Shown here: one piece after another, positions 61,232 through 64,000 of the stretch
How the letters are laid out: every line of letters starts with the position of its first letter
Numbering within the stretch: position 1 is the stretch's first letter
DNA from: Tethya wilhelma
Taxonomy: Eukaryota; Porifera; Demospongiae; Tethyida; Tethyidae
Assembly: GCA_964030475.1 (NCBI GenBank)
Contig: CAXIPT010000011.1
Coordinates: forward strand, 1,933,780 to 1,997,779
DNA: 64,000 nucleotides
Reading direction: 5' to 3'
Program-made: the position numbers and the translations under genes
The notes under the pieces: model-generated
Seen by the model: the letters and a program-made list of their open reading frames with translations, nothing else
Databases searched by the model: none
What the model was told of the DNA's origin: nothing

Positions 61232-62073
61232 AAGATAAAGTTCTAGTTTCACAAATATTTTCTTTCAAAATAAGAAAGGAGAGAGCCTGCTACAAGTATA
61301 GTCACATAAATTATGTACAGGGTGAACATCTGGTAGACATGAGTCAATCTTTATATCTAGAAAGTGTCACACATATGCTCCAGTCAGTTGAATTGAGCAA
61401 AATTTGGCAAATTTTACGAGCTCTGAGAGAGCTAGACATAAAGTATGTACACAAATAGCTCAATTCATTCGTGGAATTTCATTTCAATTCTGTGCAAACC
61501 AATTACTTCAAAAAGCAAGTATTACAGAATGTTAAATAATGAGCTGAGGTTTAAAAGAGGTTAAATAAGCCTCACATACACACACCACACATTCCACTGT
61601 CATTAATTACCATGGCAACAACCCACTTATCAGATCTGTGGCAACACTATACAGCCTGCAGGTGAAACCATCATCATCCCTGCAGGTCACCTATGGCTTT
61701 GTCCACATTCTACAACCTTTAAAAAACAAGCATGACAAAATGCTTTGAGAAAATAGATACTGCATGTAACAATGCAACATGCAACCATGTGGTACATAAC
61801 AATTTTTACAATGAAAATTTTATGTGTGAAAAATATCCTTTATTTTCAGACTAAAAGGGTGCATTGCATGGCTGCAGACACGAGAAGAATTCTCAGGCTC
61901 CCTTTTAGCTTGAGAAGACAGAGAAAAAGAGAGTAGGTAGTTTGTAAATTTAAACAAATGTCAGAGCATGCTATAGTCTCTACATGCACATGCAACTATT
62001 GTGTTTCCACAGAGAGAATTGAACTACACATGCGTAGGGAGCTTTTAAGTTGACAGATATAATGATAGTTTAC

Positions 62074-62154
62074 CTGGCCATCCGGGGTGGGTAGTTGATT
62101 CTTTTTCATGTATATACTCTTGTATTGACTCAGCTTGATTCCACGGTAACGAAT
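62074..62154 (-). CDS. Probable upstream exon of the MPND-like gene
   Basis: An 81-base phase-0 exon between a CTCTCCAG acceptor and gtaaac: IRYRGIKLSQYKSIYMKKNQ followed by LPTPDGQ. It is on the same strand and in a compatible phase with the MPND-like exons. The Y-x-G-x-x-L start resembles the RAMA-type domain found N-terminal in MPND, but the match is short. Intron distance to the next exon seen is about 4 kb. Confidence 0.5.
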
Positions 62155-62155
62155 C

Positions 62156-62159
<4 letters not shown>

Positions 62160-62209
<50 letters not shown>
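62160..62209. repeat. GA/CT microsatellite before the 62154 exon
   Basis: (GA)n on the plus strand, (CT)n on the minus strand, forming the polypyrimidine tract and acceptor of the exon that starts at 62154. Confidence 0.85.
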
Positions 62210-62212
<3 letters not shown>

Positions 62213-63067
62213 ATGAAAAGCTTTCATATTCAACTTGCCATGCACAAACATCAAGCGTACAGCACAAAAACATTATAGCTTTACATGTCAACAGTTACTA
62301 AGGTGCAACCATGGTATATAATATATCACTCTTAACTTCAGAAACTACACACTATAGCAATAAACGAAATCACACGCACTCAAGGAAAACTAATTAGACT
62401 TTGTTTACCCAGTCACAACAGTTTACTTACGATTCTTCCACCAAGCTTTCCGTGAGTAAAAGGTCAAAGGGGAGCCTGGGAACAAGGCTAACAACATGCA
62501 GTTGTGGAATTAGCACTAGAAAGAATCCCCAGCTGCCTGCTGCCAGACAGCTTAACTGGACATCTTTGTAAACAATTATCATCCACCGCCTGCCAAATAT
62601 CATTCCATCACTCCTACTACCACTGCTTATAACACCACATAACATCAAATACCATAGCACACATACATAAACACACACACACAGTATACACACACATACA
62701 GAGGGTCCCTGTGCAAACACACTTAAACACAAACCATTGCCACAAAGCTAAGTGAAAACTATGCACATCTCATTATCTTCTTGTAGGGCTGAGCAAGGTT
62801 CATAATACCTGTGCCTCACTCCCCCACCTCCTGATAAGGGGCTATTAGGGTGGAAGCAATCAGGAGGGGTGGGAGGGACAGAGAGTGAGTTGGCAGAGGG
62901 TGACTCTCAGAGATAGATGAAATATGTTGTATCGATCGGGTGCAGGAACGAGGGAGTATGTTTGCATGAAAACTTGAGAACGACAATTTTTTAAGTTTTG
63001 GAGATTTGTAGGATTACAGTTCTATGCTTCTTTTGCAATGCTGTCACACACACACACACACACACGT

Positions 63068-63126
<59 letters not shown>

Positions 63127-64000
63127 AACCCGCCAGAGAAACAACAAAATTGACCTAAACACTTTGGAACCAAATAATATACCATTAACGCACATCCACA
63201 AGCTAGAAACTTACACTGTATACCAGCCTCTATAGGGATAGAGATTAAAGCAAACAAGCATTATGTCCATATACAGACACACATAGTGTATATAGTCATA
63301 ATAAATTATGTATGAATTGCAATCATTCGCACACTGTACACATGTTAATAAGGGTATGCTCTTCTGCTCACAATACTAGTTGACTACTTTAATATCTAGT
63401 ACAGCTGCAATCCAATTACATCATCAGTCATGTGTGTTTACATCACTATTTAGTGGATCTTGAGAGAAACTATAAAAGCTACTTAATATGCAGACACCCA
63501 TTCTCATCACCATGGTAACAGTTGGTTTCCCCTAAGGCACGATAAAAAAAGCGATATTAATTATTTAAATGGGGGTATGACTAATTAACGTCAGACAAGC
63601 AACAAGCTAGTTGCTTGCTACTAAGTTTGAAGAAGTTAAAAGTCACTCAAGGTTCAAAAAAATAGCTATAGATACTTGAAACATTAACACACTGGTAGCG
63701 TGTGATGTACATACACTTGAGAGACATACATTGCATACTAAAAGGTTTATGCAATAAGAAAAACATTCACACAATTCCAAACACCTTTCAAGGTAGCCAG
63801 AAAAAATACTTTTTACAATTTTGAGCACTAACAACCACCACCTCTCGCCATAACAAACACACATCAAACCAAAGAAGCCGCCGACAACATTCCCCGTGAG
63901 GCGTAATGAGGCTATCAAGTTAGCAGCTGTGTCTAATGGCGCCCGATGCGATGACACAAGGCTTGTTGGAGAGATGTGTAACTGTATGGACAGGGCTGGC
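62210..64000. other. Right-edge interval
   Basis: No exon supported. A minus-strand frame entering from the right edge (HRAPLDTAANLIASLRLTG at about 63890-63950) could be part of an upstream exon, but I recognise no domain and no donor. Confidence 0.35.
63043..63122. repeat. CA microsatellite
   Basis: About 80 bases of (CA)n with one GTG interruption. Confidence 0.95.

Larger units (their letters stand above)
58906..62073. other. Long interval, presumably MPND-like intron
   Basis: No exon recognised. It contains the foldback at 59641-59749, SINE pieces at about 60065-60110 and 61090-61175, and a CA run at 61191-61228. Confidence 0.5.

Noticed and set aside
62420..62460. Possible small MPND-like exon THGKLGGRI before gtaagt
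   Set aside because: The donor is good and the phase fits, but a stop lies just upstream without an intervening AG acceptor.

Overview
The window is AT-rich metazoan DNA with short spliced introns, many microsatellites and many small inverted-repeat elements. Gene content points to a demosponge, probably Amphimedon or a close relative: a ciliary CFAP65 gene, an MPND-like deubiquitinase gene, Eph-type receptor ectodomains, and secreted or beta-helix families that I associate with sponges. The species call is inference; no search was run.

Layout. 0.5-11.5 kb (minus): the N-terminal two thirds of a CFAP65 gene, running off the left edge. A 2.3 kb block of ten exons is present twice in tandem, and two intronless genes lie inside its 4.1 kb intron (a secreted or membrane Cys-rich protein, minus; a secreted protein with a phospholipase-A2-like Cys/His-Asp tail, plus). 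13-29.7 kb: a cluster of Eph-receptor-like genes without kinases. E1 and E2 (plus) and E4 (minus) have open, phase-consistent exon models; E3 (plus) is decaying; at least three fragments lie between them. 29.7-31.3 kb: the 3' half of a dead BEL/Pao retrotransposon. 31.6-34.6 kb: two tandem paralogues of an unrecognised WAGDR-motif protein, one frameshifted. 35.2-40.3 kb (minus): a beta-helix membrane protein gene broken by frameshifts and a stop, plus a second tail fragment. 42.0-43.5 kb (plus): four exons of the C-terminal part of CFAP65, isolated and on the opposite strand from the main gene. 46.1-49.6 kb (minus): two intronless secreted AbfB/CBM42-like proteins. 50.6-62.2 kb (minus): an MPND-like JAMM protease gene with a 236-base gap just where the exon carrying the catalytic glutamate is expected.

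The most interesting system is the Eph-like cluster. Each intact member keeps the Eph ligand-binding domain, the Cys-rich/Sushi-like segment, the ephrin-receptor-like GCC2/GCC3 repeat and one FN3 domain. A single membrane span is followed by a 45-60 residue tail holding tyrosines and a PPLPP motif in place of the second FN3, kinase and SAM domains. They look like a locally expanded family of kinase-less Eph receptors that could be decoys or could signal through SH2/SH3 adaptors.

Assembly caution: single Ns at 26929 and 29693 coincide with abrupt breaks in homology, the gap at 52558-52793 is flanked by microsatellites, and the CFAP65 tandem duplication could be collapsed heterozygosity. Exon coordinates were read by eye from splice consensus and frame and may be off by a few bases.
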